Source: Lachnocurva sp045579705
GTDB taxonomy: Bacteria; Bacillota; Clostridia; Lachnospirales; Lachnospiraceae
Direction of reading: 5' to 3'
Length of the DNA stretch: 60,276 nucleotides
Assembly (NCBI GenBank): GCA_045579705.1
Contig: JAZNMP010000024.1
Location: 1-60,276 of the forward strand
Shown: piece by piece, positions 23,416 through 32,856 of the stretch
How positions within the stretch are numbered: the stretch's first letter is position 1
Layout: each line of letters begins with the position of its first letter
Notes under the pieces: model-generated
Seen by the model: only the letters and a program-made list of their open reading frames with translations
Databases searched by the model: none
What the model was told of the DNA's origin: nothing
Position numbers and translations under genes: made by a program

Positions 23416-24513
23416 CTACTTGTTCTTAATAGTTGTTGAATCATCCTCTGTGAAACCAGTTTTGTTTACGATCTTTCTAGAAATCAAATCAACTGCTTCA
23501 GATGGTTCATAATCATCCTTCTTGTAAAGGAATTTATAAGCGTCTATTACGTTTGAACGAAGAGTACATGGTACTACAACGCTTCCAGCTCCTGCCATTG
23601 ATGAAGTATTTTTATCAAATGGGAAGCCTGCTGTCTCGCCAAGCTTGTAATCTGTAACATTTGTTGCAAGTCCGATCACCTGACTCATAGAAAGAGATGT
23701 TGAAACTTCTGGGAAGATAGCATCGATAAGCTTGTTAATCTTTCCAATGCCTGAACCCTTTGCCTTGTTAATCATCTCTGAAAGTACAACTCTCTGTCTT
23801 TCTGCTCTGGCATAATCATCACCGGCACCATGTCTGATACGACAGTAAGCTACAGCCTGAACACCGTTCAATGTCTGATGGCCGGCTCTAACCTTTCCAC
23901 CTTTTCTTCCTACGAAGTCTTCTGTGTTCTTCTGAACAAACCAGCGTGGATCAACGAGAGCGTATGCCTCATCATCTGTAACGTCTACTTCTACTCCACC
24001 GATGGCATCAATAGCATCAGCGACTGCTTTCCAGTTTACAGATACATATTCCTGAATATCAAGGTCGAGGTTTCTGTTAAGCATTTCAACAGACTGCTTT
24101 GGGCCACCTCGGGCATATGCATAATTGCATTTTCTGTATGTGCCTTCACCGTCCACATCCATATATGTATCACGGAATACAGACATAAGTCTGATTTCCT
24201 TATTCTTATTATCAATTACGCAAACGATAATACTATCACTCTGTGCATTCTTATATGTGTCCATTTCACGAGAATCTACACCAAAGAGTGCAATAGTAGT
24301 ATATCCTTTCAGCAATTCCTGTGTCTTTGCATCGAGGTTATTTCTCTTTACATCTCCTAAATCGTTGAAATCAATCTTTCCGAATTTAGAATACATATAA
24401 ACTAACAAACTGAGAATAATCAGCGCGATAAACTCGATTACGAGTAATATTCTACGTCTCTTACGACGACGCTGTTTCTTCGTCAATGGTTTCTTTACTT
24501 TATTCTTTGACAT
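23416..24513 (-). CDS. LytR-CpsA-Psr (LCP) family ligase
   Basis: A 365-residue membrane protein expected to attach polyprenyl-linked glycans to peptidoglycan on the outer face. A very basic N-terminus (KKPLTKKQRRRKRRR) is followed by one membrane segment (about 24-43) and the LCP domain with TIALFGVDSRE, RLMSVFRDTYMDV, GGVEVDVTDDEAY, and AYCRIRHGAGDDYARAERQR. These carry the conserved Arg and Asp residues. It has its own GTGACG-N17-TATAAT promoter at 24569 and a GAGG SD. The position between two phosphoglycosyl transferases fits transfer of the locus glycan to the wall. Confidence 0.9.
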   Translation of the reverse strand: MSKNKVKKPLTKKQRRRKRRRILLVIEFIALIILSLLVYMYSKFGKIDFNDLGDVKRNNLDAKTQELLKGYTTIALFGVDSREMDTYKNAQSDSIIVCVIDNKNKEIRLMSVFRDTYMDVDGEGTYRKCNYAYARGGPKQSVEMLNRNLDLDIQEYVSVNWKAVADAIDAIGGVEVDVTDDEAYALVDPRWFVQKNTEDFVGRKGGKVRAGHQTLNGVQAVAYCRIRHGAGDDYARAERQRVVLSEMINKAKGSGIGKINKLIDAIFPEVSTSLSMSQVIGLATNVTDYKLGETAGFPFDKNTSSMAGAGSVVVPCTLRSNVIDAYKFLYKKDDYEPSEAVDLISRKIVNKTGFTEDDSTTIKNK

Positions 24514-24568
24514 AATACTACCTCTATATCAAATTTCTAGTTAACATTCTTTCCACAAAAACTGCTTA

Positions 24569-24597
24569 ATTATATCACACTTATTTTGAACCGTCAC
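24569..24597 (-). promoter_or_regulatory. internal sigma-A promoter before the LCP gene
   Basis: Minus strand GTGACG, 17 bases, TATAAT with TGn extension. It overlaps the last codons of the upstream sugar transferase, giving the wall-attachment part of the locus its own start. Confidence 0.68.
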
Positions 24598-25996
24598 CTG
24601 TAAAGACAACCTTGACTGTTTTTAGGAGAATCTTTATATCAAGTCCTAACGTCCAATTAGCGATATATTTAGTATCTAGTTTAACTACGTCTTCAAAGTC
24701 TGTAATATTTGATCTACCACTTACCTGCCATAGACCGGTTAATCCCGGCTTAATCGCAAGCCTGGCCTTGTGATGATATTCATAGTTCTTAAACTCAGCT
24801 TCTGTAGGTGGTCTAGTTCCAACCAAACTCATATCACCCTTTAAAACATTCCAGAACTGTGGCAACTCATCTATAGAGTATTTACGAATAAAATGTCCAA
24901 TAGGAATTACTCTAGGATCATTTTCCATCTTGAACATAAGTCCTTTGATTTCATTGTCTTTCTGTAATTCCTTCAGATGTTTATCTGCATCTACATACAT
25001 AGAACGGAATTTGTAAAAATAAAACTTTCGTCCGTTCTTTCCGATACGAACTGATTTGTAAAACACAGGACCAGGAGACTGGATTTTAATAATTGGTGCA
25101 AATATGATAAATGCAACCGCTGTTATTATGAGTCCCACTAAACTTCCTATGATATCCATCAATCTCTTTAATACAATCTGTTTTGTATTAGCAATCTTCA
25201 TCGAACCTGTAAGCACCGCATATTTACCGTAATCTTCCAGGATACGTGTAGGAATAGGTTCCTTTGAGTAAAGCAAACCAATATGTGATGTAACACCGAT
25301 TTCAATCAGACGAGACCCCAAATCATAAGCATCATTGATATTCGTCATATCTATAAAGGCCTGATCGATTACATTCTCTCTCAGATAATCAAACAGTGAA
25401 TCTTTATCTGCAACGATTGGGATATCATCTATCATCTCTCCACTACGATTCTCATCCATACACGCAGCAGAAACCACTGTAAATCCAGAATACACATCAT
25501 CCTTAAAAGTGCTGATACATCTCTCAATATTTGTGGCATCAGCTATGACGATCAAGTTTATTTTTTTCCTACGTCTTAGGACATGTTTTCTAATCAGTCT
25601 CTTCCAAGACACTCTAAAAGTATACAGGAAGCACATGGAAAAAATAACGTAGTAGCCCAGAGATAATCTGGACATATCCGCCGTCTGTTTCGTTCCATAG
25701 AGATAGATCAGCAGAAACGCAAACAGAATAAATTCGTGAACGATAGTCGCTCTGAATTCCTTAAGCCAACCTCGGTGCAACACTCCACTGTATGAGGAAC
25801 GTATAATAGATATCGCTACATCGAGCATTCCAATGATAACAGCGACACGAAGATACAAATCGTCAGAAGGTACATCTATATTATTATTTCTAAATCTAAG
25901 CCAAACTGCCAGAAAGAAAGCACATTCCTGGGCGATAACACTGAGGATTATGAAATCAATATGCTTCCAAAATCCTATGCCTCGTTCTCTATACAT
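24581..25996 (-). CDS. polyprenyl-phosphate sugar-1-phosphate transferase (second)
   Basis: A 471-residue WbaP-type phosphoglycosyl transferase. It has an N-terminal set of four or five membrane segments, a CoA-binding-like middle (KINLIVIADATNIERCI), and a C-terminal Bac_transf domain with QSPGPVFYKSVRIGKNGRKF, YKFRSMYVDAD, IDELPQFWNVLKGDMSLVGTRPP and KPGLTGLWQVSGRSN. It is diverged from the other copy in this locus and likely uses a different sugar or starts a different glycan. SD GAGG precedes the ATG. The LCP gene follows. Confidence 0.9.
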   Translation of the reverse strand: MYRERGIGFWKHIDFIILSVIAQECAFFLAVWLRFRNNNIDVPSDDLYLRVAVIIGMLDVAISIIRSSYSGVLHRGWLKEFRATIVHEFILFAFLLIYLYGTKQTADMSRLSLGYYVIFSMCFLYTFRVSWKRLIRKHVLRRRKKINLIVIADATNIERCISTFKDDVYSGFTVVSAACMDENRSGEMIDDIPIVADKDSLFDYLRENVIDQAFIDMTNINDAYDLGSRLIEIGVTSHIGLLYSKEPIPTRILEDYGKYAVLTGSMKIANTKQIVLKRLMDIIGSLVGLIITAVAFIIFAPIIKIQSPGPVFYKSVRIGKNGRKFYFYKFRSMYVDADKHLKELQKDNEIKGLMFKMENDPRVIPIGHFIRKYSIDELPQFWNVLKGDMSLVGTRPPTEAEFKNYEYHHKARLAIKPGLTGLWQVSGRSNITDFEDVVKLDTKYIANWTLGLDIKILLKTVKVVFTGDGSK

Positions 25997-26013
25997 CGTC
26001 TATGTCCTCTTTA

Positions 26014-26817
26014 TCATCGTACTTTGTAGATTCCGTATCCATCAACAGATTTAACGTAGCTAAATCCGGCATCTACTAATTTTTTGTCCCCTTTAGCCTT
26101 TGCGACCTCTTCAGAAGTAGGAAGGATTAAATACTCAAACTTCTCCTCTAACATATAGTTTCTAGCCTTTATCCAATCGAACTCTTTGTCGTCTGGAATA
26201 TCAGTAGTAATATTCCCTTCTCCAAAAGTTCTCCAGAAATATGCTCCAGAAACTGAACCGTTAACACCCTGTCCCCAGCGACCGAAGCCCTGTGAGATTT
26301 CAGGATGTATCTGTCTCAGATATCTAGCCAAAGTGATATCTGCTATTACTCTAGGCTCTTTATCCATCTTAATAAGTTCATCAGCCACATCGACTGCAGG
26401 CTGAGGAAGCTTATATGCATTGTTTGCTTTTACGAATCCAGTGTCCGGATATTTGTACAGATAGCATCCAGATCTAAGCGCCAGGAATGAAAGAATCATA
26501 ACCAATCCATATCTCTGCCACTTTGTTTTTCCATTTGAAATGATATTTGTAAAAGTAAGTGCAACTACTGGAATAATAGGAATCGTCCAGAACAATCTCC
26601 AGTAGGAATATCCGATAGTTTTCGACCATAGATATCTATAGCAAACCGGATTTATGATAAAAAATGTAAGTAAAAAAGATGGCACTACAAGCTTGAATCG
26701 CTTGTCTTTATCAGTGATAAAGAGATATACCAAGCATATTAGATAAAGCAGAAAATAGGCATTTCCATTAAATCCATTATGGAACCAACCCATCATCTCA
26801 TCGTATGACTGTCTCAT
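26014..26817 (-). CDS. C-terminal part of a DUF6077-like membrane protein (split by a stop codon)
   Basis: A 267-residue fragment with about three membrane segments (YFLLYLICLVYLFIT, YWRLFWTIPIIPVVALTF and LVMILSFLALRSGCYLY) and a soluble C-terminal domain (about 120-267). The frame is the same as the upstream fragment: the TAA at 26833-26835 and this ATG are separated by exactly five codons. Together they would make a protein of about 640 residues, the size I expect for this family. TGGAG upstream could serve as SD, so the fragment might still be made. It reads more easily as the second half of a gene broken by one nonsense codon than as an independent gene. Confidence 0.65.
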   Translation of the reverse strand: MRQSYDEMMGWFHNGFNGNAYFLLYLICLVYLFITDKDKRFKLVVPSFLLTFFIINPVCYRYLWSKTIGYSYWRLFWTIPIIPVVALTFTNIISNGKTKWQRYGLVMILSFLALRSGCYLYKYPDTGFVKANNAYKLPQPAVDVADELIKMDKEPRVIADITLARYLRQIHPEISQGFGRWGQGVNGSVSGAYFWRTFGEGNITTDIPDDKEFDWIKARNYMLEEKFEYLILPTSEEVAKAKGDKKLVDAGFSYVKSVDGYGIYKVR

Positions 26818-26832
26818 ATAATACTCTCCAGT

Positions 26833-27936
26833 TTATTTAATCTTTGCGTACATGTAACCGTATACCAATGTTGGAATACACACCAACAGCAGAAGGAAGA
26901 GTTCCTTCCACTTTCTCTTTCTAAGAATATCCCAGAAGAAAAATGGTCCCATAAATAAACCTGTACCAACTATACCTACACCACTCATATAGCATCCAGC
27001 CAAAGCAGTAAATATCGCTTCAATATAATATTTAGTTCTATCCGTTTCTGCATTTGCCAAACTCATATAGAGATAAAGCATAAATGGTATAACTGTTGTA
27101 GCAAAAGCTGCTTTACCCTGCCAGATTCTTACGAGAGAAACAGCCGCCTGAGTATGTGTATTTCCTGAGAAAGTCAGATAAACGACGCAAATCATAAGCA
27201 TGAAAGTAATCATACGTTCCATGTCTGATTTAAAAAGTCTGTCTGATAAGAGGAAATATTCCATGAAACAAATCGCAAACAGGATTACCGACATAATGGA
27301 ATGAGCGATAATAGTTGAATTCACGCCAGTTAGTTTGCACCAAACTGCGTATGACAGCATCCAAGGTGAAACAGCATCACGCGGAGACTGTTCTCTCAAA
27401 CCCATACCAGCATATTTGCCAGTGCCCCAGTCATATTCATACAAAGTATTTGTAAATACAGCAGAAGCAGGATTTCCCATATATCTGGCGTCATCATCAT
27501 CTACATGGATTCTAAACATATAGTGATATTCCATAAACAGGAACAATAGAATTGCCGCAATTAGCAATACCCAAACCCACTTTGGAACTCTTTTAAACCC
27601 ATTTATAACGCGAGAGAGGAAGTGTCGGGTATAAAGAGTAGTTTTTTTACGCTGTGCGTTTAAGAAACCGAAAATATTCAATCCCAGGATAGCGAGAATA
27701 ATTACTACGCTATACAGGAATGCAAATGCAGTCAACGATTTAAATGATAAAACCAAAGGAACTGATATAATCTGCATCGCTGCAAATGTCATCAGGTTTC
27801 CGATAATAAATGCAAACGCAAATCTATAAACTCGTCTATCTTCATACATGCCGAGAAGTGATGCTGTCGGAACACCGATGAGAATTGGTGAAACTATTAG
27901 CACCAGTATTACTCTAATCAAATTTAAAACAAACAT
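26833..27936 (-). CDS. N-terminal part of a DUF6077-like membrane protein (split by a stop codon)
   Basis: A 367-residue polytopic fragment with eight or more hydrophobic segments, starting MFVLNLIRVILVLIVSP and ending YGYMYAKIK at a TAA in frame with the next fragment. The external loop containing HVDDDDARYMGNP resembles acidic motifs in multi-pass GT-C-like proteins, so a role in lipid-linked sugar transfer or glycan polymerisation is possible but unproven. SD AAGGATGG precedes the ATG. It lies 17 bases after the metallo-beta-lactamase-fold gene in the polysaccharide operon. Confidence 0.68.
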   Translation of the reverse strand: MFVLNLIRVILVLIVSPILIGVPTASLLGMYEDRRVYRFAFAFIIGNLMTFAAMQIISVPLVLSFKSLTAFAFLYSVVIILAILGLNIFGFLNAQRKKTTLYTRHFLSRVINGFKRVPKWVWVLLIAAILLFLFMEYHYMFRIHVDDDDARYMGNPASAVFTNTLYEYDWGTGKYAGMGLREQSPRDAVSPWMLSYAVWCKLTGVNSTIIAHSIMSVILFAICFMEYFLLSDRLFKSDMERMITFMLMICVVYLTFSGNTHTQAAVSLVRIWQGKAAFATTVIPFMLYLYMSLANAETDRTKYYIEAIFTALAGCYMSGVGIVGTGLFMGPFFFWDILRKRKWKELFLLLLVCIPTLVYGYMYAKIK

Positions 27937-27953
27937 ATTCCATCCTTAAACAT

Positions 27954-28865
27954 CTATCGAAGTGTGATCGTATTTGGCACAGACTGCAATCTATACACTC
28001 TAGCGCCGATTTCTCTAAAGAGCTCTACGGTAAGATGTCCATTGTACATAGACTTTGGATCATCGTAGAGGTAATTTGGTCCATCTACAAAAGCCTGCTT
28101 TGCTCCAGTAAGTTTGTAGAAGTCTGTAGTCATACCCCAGTTTCCGTGATGACCACACTGGACATAATCACATTTCAATTCATCTTTATGTTCTGGTACG
28201 ATGTATTGTTCCATTTCATGCTGTGTATCTGCGCAGAAGAGCATAGACTCTTTCTTTGCAGTAAGTTTAAACATAAGTGAACCATTATTGCAGAGATTGT
28301 TCTCTGTCTTATCTACATTCGCATCCCATCCATGGATTACTTTCATTCGAAGTCCCGGAAGTAGTTCTAACTGATCTCCCTCTTTAAGGAACTTCAGATT
28401 CTTCGCATTTTTTGTAATCTCACAGAATCTCAGATATGTATCTATCGCATCATAGTCCTTTGCTGTTTCAACATATCTGTCATGGTTAACATTTGTAGCA
28501 TAAATCTGGTCTACTTTTATTCCATAAGCATCTAACTTTGGATAGATTGCGTTAAAAGCTCCAATATGATCCGGATGTGGATGAGTGAGAATCCATGCGC
28601 TAACGTGACCGCCCATCTTCTTAATACGATTTGCAACGCTCGCCTCGTCATTTACGTACCCGCCATCGATAATTACCAGATTACCTTTTGCATCTTTAAT
28701 CGTATAGAACATGCACTGTGCACCAGTAGTTGTACCGTACTGTGTTATCTGATATCCTTCTCTATCTTTCCAAGGATCCTGTACTGTTATAACAATAGCT
28801 ATAATCAATACGATCAGCAAAACACACGCAGTTATAGCGCCAAAGACTTTTTTATTAAAATTCAT
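27954..28865 (-). CDS. membrane-anchored metallo-beta-lactamase-fold hydrolase
   Basis: A 303-residue protein with one N-terminal membrane segment (about 8-28) and an extracytoplasmic MBL domain. The metal site shows HPHPDH (95-100), a LFCADTQHE segment and a CGHHGN histidine motif near 238, similar to the ComEC-type MBL branch. The enzyme is probably a secreted phosphodiesterase or other hydrolase tethered outside the cell. Its place between glf and the DUF6077-like gene suggests a role in the surface glycan, but the substrate cannot be named. The SD (GGAGA) is about 12 bases from the ATG, a long spacing. Confidence 0.78.
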   Translation of the reverse strand: MNFNKKVFGAITACVLLIVLIIAIVITVQDPWKDREGYQITQYGTTTGAQCMFYTIKDAKGNLVIIDGGYVNDEASVANRIKKMGGHVSAWILTHPHPDHIGAFNAIYPKLDAYGIKVDQIYATNVNHDRYVETAKDYDAIDTYLRFCEITKNAKNLKFLKEGDQLELLPGLRMKVIHGWDANVDKTENNLCNNGSLMFKLTAKKESMLFCADTQHEMEQYIVPEHKDELKCDYVQCGHHGNWGMTTDFYKLTGAKQAFVDGPNYLYDDPKSMYNGHLTVELFREIGARVYRLQSVPNTITLR

Positions 28866-28882
28866 GTATTACAAATTCTCCA

Positions 28883-30058
28883 TTATTTAAGTTCTTCTCT
28901 CGCCACATTCAAAGCTTCGAGAATAACCTTATCCATGTCCAAATATTTGTACAGGCCTAATCTTCCACCAAAGATAACCCTTGAATCACTTTCAGAAAGA
29001 GCCTTGTACTTCGCATAAGTATTATTGTTCTTCTCAGTGTTTACTGGATAATAAGGCTCATCGCCAAGCTTCCATGCACTGGAATACTCTTTAGAAATGA
29101 TAGTTCCTTTAATAGGTTCACCATTCTCATCTTTACCAAAGTTGAACCACTTATGTTCGATGATACGTGTATAAGGAACTTCTCTCTCTGTGTAATTAAC
29201 AACGGCATTTCCCTGATAATTATCACAGTCTTTTTCCTCTGTTTCAAAGCGAACAGAACGATATTCCAAATGACCATAGAGATAGTTAAAGTACTCATCA
29301 ATAGGTCCTGTGTATATCATCTTCTCAAATTCGAAGCTGGTTCCATCAGAAAGTGTAATTGAAGAAGCCTTAGTTCTATCATCATCGTCGATTTGATTCT
29401 GAGCGTAGAGTTTCATGTAATCTTCGTTACATCTGATTTCTACACCTTCAAGCATCTTCTCGATCATCTTTGTGTAGCCGCCGACTGGGATTCCCTGATA
29501 TCTATCGTTGAAATAGTTGTTATCATAAGTAAAACGAAGAGGCAGTCTCTTAATGATAAAAGCTGGCAAATCCCTGCAGTCTTTGCCCCACTGCTTCTCT
29601 GTATAACCTTTGATAAGTTTCTCATAAACATCTGTGCCTACCAGAGAAAGTGCCTGCTCTTCGAGGTTAGCTGGTTTTGTAATATTAAGCTCCTCAATCT
29701 GAGACTTAATCACATCATACGCTTCCTGTGGTGTCTTTACATTCCACATCTTTGAAAAAGTATTCATGTTAAATGGTAGGTTGTAAAGTTCATCCTTGTA
29801 GATAGCTACTGGGGAATTGATGTAGTTATTGAACTCAGCAAACTGATTTACATAATCCCATACTTCTTTATTAGATGTATGGAAGATGTGCGCACCATAC
29901 TTGTGAACATCAATACCATTTACTCTCTCTGTGTAAATGTTACCACCGATGTTAGGACGCTTATCGATTACGAAACAAGTTTTTCCTGCCTTAGTTGCTT
30001 CATGCGCAAAAACTGCACCATACAAACCAGCACCTACAATTAGATAATCGTATTTCAT
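28883..30058 (-). CDS. glf: UDP-galactopyranose mutase
   Basis: A 391-residue FAD enzyme that converts UDP-galactopyranose to UDP-galactofuranose. The dinucleotide-binding motif VGAGLYGAVFA (about 7-17), DKRPNIGGN, KYGAHIFHTSN and the C-terminal FGGRLGLYKYLDMD are all typical. A strong GAAAGGGG SD precedes the ATG. It shows that the glycan made here likely contains galactofuranose, although no obvious dedicated galactofuranosyltransferase lies in the window. It is in the operon between the ABC exporter and the MBL-fold gene. Confidence 0.94.
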   Translation of the reverse strand: MKYDYLIVGAGLYGAVFAHEATKAGKTCFVIDKRPNIGGNIYTERVNGIDVHKYGAHIFHTSNKEVWDYVNQFAEFNNYINSPVAIYKDELYNLPFNMNTFSKMWNVKTPQEAYDVIKSQIEELNITKPANLEEQALSLVGTDVYEKLIKGYTEKQWGKDCRDLPAFIIKRLPLRFTYDNNYFNDRYQGIPVGGYTKMIEKMLEGVEIRCNEDYMKLYAQNQIDDDDRTKASSITLSDGTSFEFEKMIYTGPIDEYFNYLYGHLEYRSVRFETEEKDCDNYQGNAVVNYTEREVPYTRIIEHKWFNFGKDENGEPIKGTIISKEYSSAWKLGDEPYYPVNTEKNNNTYAKYKALSESDSRVIFGGRLGLYKYLDMDKVILEALNVAREELK

Positions 30059-30092
30059 TCGTGACCCCTTTCTCTTTTTTTGCCATAAATGA

Positions 30093-31412
30093 TTAGTTCT
30101 TTGTGATTTCTACCTTCGAGTACATGTCATAGAAACCAACTGTATCTTTGTCAGAGATTACTGTCACTGACAACAGATCGTAGCATCTATGATAAGCTTT
30201 AAGATTTCCTTCCAGGTCATATCCTGTACAACTCATAGACAGAAGGTAATCTCCTCCCTGCAGATTCATATTCTGTTTAAAAGAAACCGTATACTCTTCC
30301 CCTGGTTCTCCTTCTTCGAGATATGATCTTTCAATCAGGGTATTCGTTCCAGTTACTTCAAGTCCTTTGACATTCTTGAATGTATAAGTAAAGATAGGGT
30401 TCTTTACTTTTTCATTAAATCTCACTTTGTATTTTATAACAAAATCAGCATCTTTTGAAAGTACACTAGTAAGATTTCCTGTCTCATCTTCAATTCCAAA
30501 ATCTATGATTTCAACTTCCTTCGAACCGTATACGACACGATCTGGATTAATCGCGAAGTGTGAAGACCATTTGTCCTCACTAGCCTCATCAAATCCATCC
30601 TTAGATTTATCTGTAAGCGCATCAGCTCCGAGCTTCTCTGCCTTCTCGATATCTTCCTTTGAACCTGTAAGAATCTTCTTATAGAGATCGATCATCTCCT
30701 TTGGTTCACCTTCGGCAAGTTTCTGTCCTTTATTAAAGAGGATTACTCTATCGCAGTACTTTCTGATACTTGAAAGATCATGACTTACGAACAGAATCGT
30801 CTTTCCCTGTTTCTTAAAGTCCTCGAACTTCTTATAACACTTCGCCTGGAAAAAAACGTCTCCAACCGAAAGTGCCTCATCGACGATCAAAATCTCTGGA
30901 TCGATGTTTATCGCAACTGCAAAGGCAAGTCGTACGAACATACCGCTTGAATAAGATTTAACCGGCTGGTATACGAAGTCACCGATATCAGCAAACGATA
31001 AAATATCATCCATCTTTGCATCGATTTCTTCTTTGGAGTAACCGAGCATCGTTCCATTCAAATAAATGTTTTCGATACCTGTATACTCCTGGTTGAAACC
31101 AGCTCCGAGCTCCAATAACGCAGAAATACGTCCATTTATATCAAGAGTACCAGTAGTTGGTTTAAGTACTCCTGTGATAATCTTCAGGATAGTAGATTTA
31201 CCGGCACCATTAGTACCGATGATACCTACTGATTCTCCTGTCTTGACTTCAAAATTAATATCATTTAGAGCATAGTGCTCTTTGTACAATTTTTTTCTGC
31301 TAAGTCCCAAGGAATCAATCATTCTGTCGCGATTTCGCTGATACAGTTTGTACATCTTGCTGACGTTTGAGACTTTAATCGCATATTCTTTTTTCTCGTT
31401 TGTATCTACCAT
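30093..31412 (-). CDS. wzt: polysaccharide ABC exporter ATPase with Wzt C-terminal domain
   Basis: A 439-residue ATP-binding subunit. Walker A GTNGAGKST (about 66-74), the YSSGM signature, Walker B ILIVDEALSVGD, and the H-loop VSHD define the ATPase. Residues about 280-439 form the Wzt-type beta-sandwich (YGSKEVEIIDFGIEDETGN), which in known exporters recognises the finished glycan's terminal structure. With the adjacent permease it moves the undecaprenyl-linked glycan across the membrane. SD AAGGTG precedes the ATG. Confidence 0.92.
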   Translation of the reverse strand: MVDTNEKKEYAIKVSNVSKMYKLYQRNRDRMIDSLGLSRKKLYKEHYALNDINFEVKTGESVGIIGTNGAGKSTILKIITGVLKPTTGTLDINGRISALLELGAGFNQEYTGIENIYLNGTMLGYSKEEIDAKMDDILSFADIGDFVYQPVKSYSSGMFVRLAFAVAINIDPEILIVDEALSVGDVFFQAKCYKKFEDFKKQGKTILFVSHDLSSIRKYCDRVILFNKGQKLAEGEPKEMIDLYKKILTGSKEDIEKAEKLGADALTDKSKDGFDEASEDKWSSHFAINPDRVVYGSKEVEIIDFGIEDETGNLTSVLSKDADFVIKYKVRFNEKVKNPIFTYTFKNVKGLEVTGTNTLIERSYLEEGEPGEEYTVSFKQNMNLQGGDYLLSMSCTGYDLEGNLKAYHRCYDLLSVTVISDKDTVGFYDMYSKVEITKN

Positions 31413-31426
31413 ATAATCACCTTAAA

Positions 31427-32254
31427 TTATAATACGTCTGCAAAACTGTCCTTGAGTTTTCTAAAGATAGTAATTCCCAAGAAGAGAATAATCAATGTCA
31501 CTACCCAGAAATAAATTCCGAGTATAGGTTTACTCCAGAAAGGAACTCCACCGATTAGGGATTCTCTATAACCATCTACGACATAAAACATCGGATTCAA
31601 CTTAATAATAGTCATAATAGGACCAGGAATATGCATCTGTGGTGAATAAATATTCCACATAATAGGTGTAGCCCAGATACCGACCTGAAGGAAGATATTT
31701 ACTACCTCTCTCATATCTCTAAAGTATACCAATACCGCTGATGTTATATACGACAGTCCCAATGACAATACCATCATCGCAAATGAATAGTAGATAACCT
31801 GAATAGCGCAAATATTAAGTGGCTGTCCCATAACCAAATACATAAAGAATGTAAAGAGAACCAATACCACATGAACTACCAGGCTGGATAGAATCTTTAC
31901 GATAGGCAGAATAGAAATATTAAATACTACTTTTTTTACCAGATAGTTATATTCCATAAAGCAGTTTGTCGCGCTGCTCCATGAATCAGAAAAATAAAAC
32001 CAAGGAACCAAACCTGCCAGAAGCCAAAGTACAAACGGCGCCTGAATTCCTGCTTTTGTTCCCTGTGTACCAGATGTTAAACACATTTCAAATACAAACC
32101 AGTATACAAGTACTGTAATGATTGGCTGCATAAATGCCCAAACAATACCCAAATAAGACCCTGCGAAGCGCGCCTTAAGGTCGTTCTTCGCCAGGGTTCT
32201 GATTAATGTAATTGTATCTTTTATAAAGCTTGTATTCTCTGAAGCTTTTTTCAT
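31427..32254 (-). CDS. wzm: polysaccharide ABC exporter permease
   Basis: A 275-residue ABC-2 type permease with six predicted membrane segments and the characteristic IVWAFMQPIITVLVYWFVFE and VGIWATPIMWNIY segments. It pairs with the Wzt-like ATPase 14 bases downstream to export lipid-linked polysaccharide. There is no Wzy polymerase or Wzx flippase in the locus, so an ABC-dependent pathway fits, with chain growth in the cytoplasm. Confidence 0.92.
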   Translation of the reverse strand: MKKASENTSFIKDTITLIRTLAKNDLKARFAGSYLGIVWAFMQPIITVLVYWFVFEMCLTSGTQGTKAGIQAPFVLWLLAGLVPWFYFSDSWSSATNCFMEYNYLVKKVVFNISILPIVKILSSLVVHVVLVLFTFFMYLVMGQPLNICAIQVIYYSFAMMVLSLGLSYITSAVLVYFRDMREVVNIFLQVGIWATPIMWNIYSPQMHIPGPIMTIIKLNPMFYVVDGYRESLIGGVPFWSKPILGIYFWVVTLIILFLGITIFRKLKDSFADVL

Positions 32255-32278
32255 ACAATAAAACCTCTTAAATTTCGA

Positions 32279-32854
32279 TTAGTTATTCTTCTTTTCCAGG
32301 AACTCTTTATAGCTCCAGTTAACTTTATCCTTGTCAGAAAGGATGAGATCATCTGCTGTCATTCCTTCTGGAAGTGGCCATTCTACTCCGATGTCAGGAT
32401 CGTTCCACATGAGACCGCCTTCATCATTTGGATGATAGAAATCTGTAACCTTGTAGCAGAACTCTGCATGGTCTGAAAGAACGATGAAACCATGAGCGAA
32501 GTTCTTTGGAATCATGAACTGCTTCTTGTTCTCAGCACTGAGGAGAACGCCAGCCCACTTACCATATGTCTCTGAACCTGGACGTAAATCTACAGCTACA
32601 TCATATACTTCACCAGCTACAACACGAACAAGTTTGTCCTGTGGGTAGTTAATCTGGAAGTGAAGACCTCTGAGAACACCCTTCTTTGAAGCTGACTGGT
32701 TATCCTGAACGAATTTGTAATCCATTCCAGCTTCTCTCATATCGTTCTCGTTATATGTTTCCATAAAGTATCCACGATCATCACCAAATACCTTTGGTTC
32801 GATTACGTTAAGTCCTTCGATTCCGTTAAGATTCTTTGTTACTGTAATAGCCAT
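32279..32854 (-). CDS. rfbC: dTDP-4-dehydrorhamnose 3,5-epimerase
   Basis: A 191-residue cupin-fold enzyme for the third step of dTDP-L-rhamnose synthesis. FGDDRGYFMETYN, the QDNQSASKKGVLRGLHFQ catalytic segment and YKVTDFYHPNDEGGLMWNDP are present. It starts two bases after the rfbA stop, so the two are coupled. Confidence 0.95.
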   Translation of the reverse strand: MAITVTKNLNGIEGLNVIEPKVFGDDRGYFMETYNENDMREAGMDYKFVQDNQSASKKGVLRGLHFQINYPQDKLVRVVAGEVYDVAVDLRPGSETYGKWAGVLLSAENKKQFMIPKNFAHGFIVLSDHAEFCYKVTDFYHPNDEGGLMWNDPDIGVEWPLPEGMTADDLILSDKDKVNWSYKEFLEKKNN

Positions 32855-32856
32855 TA

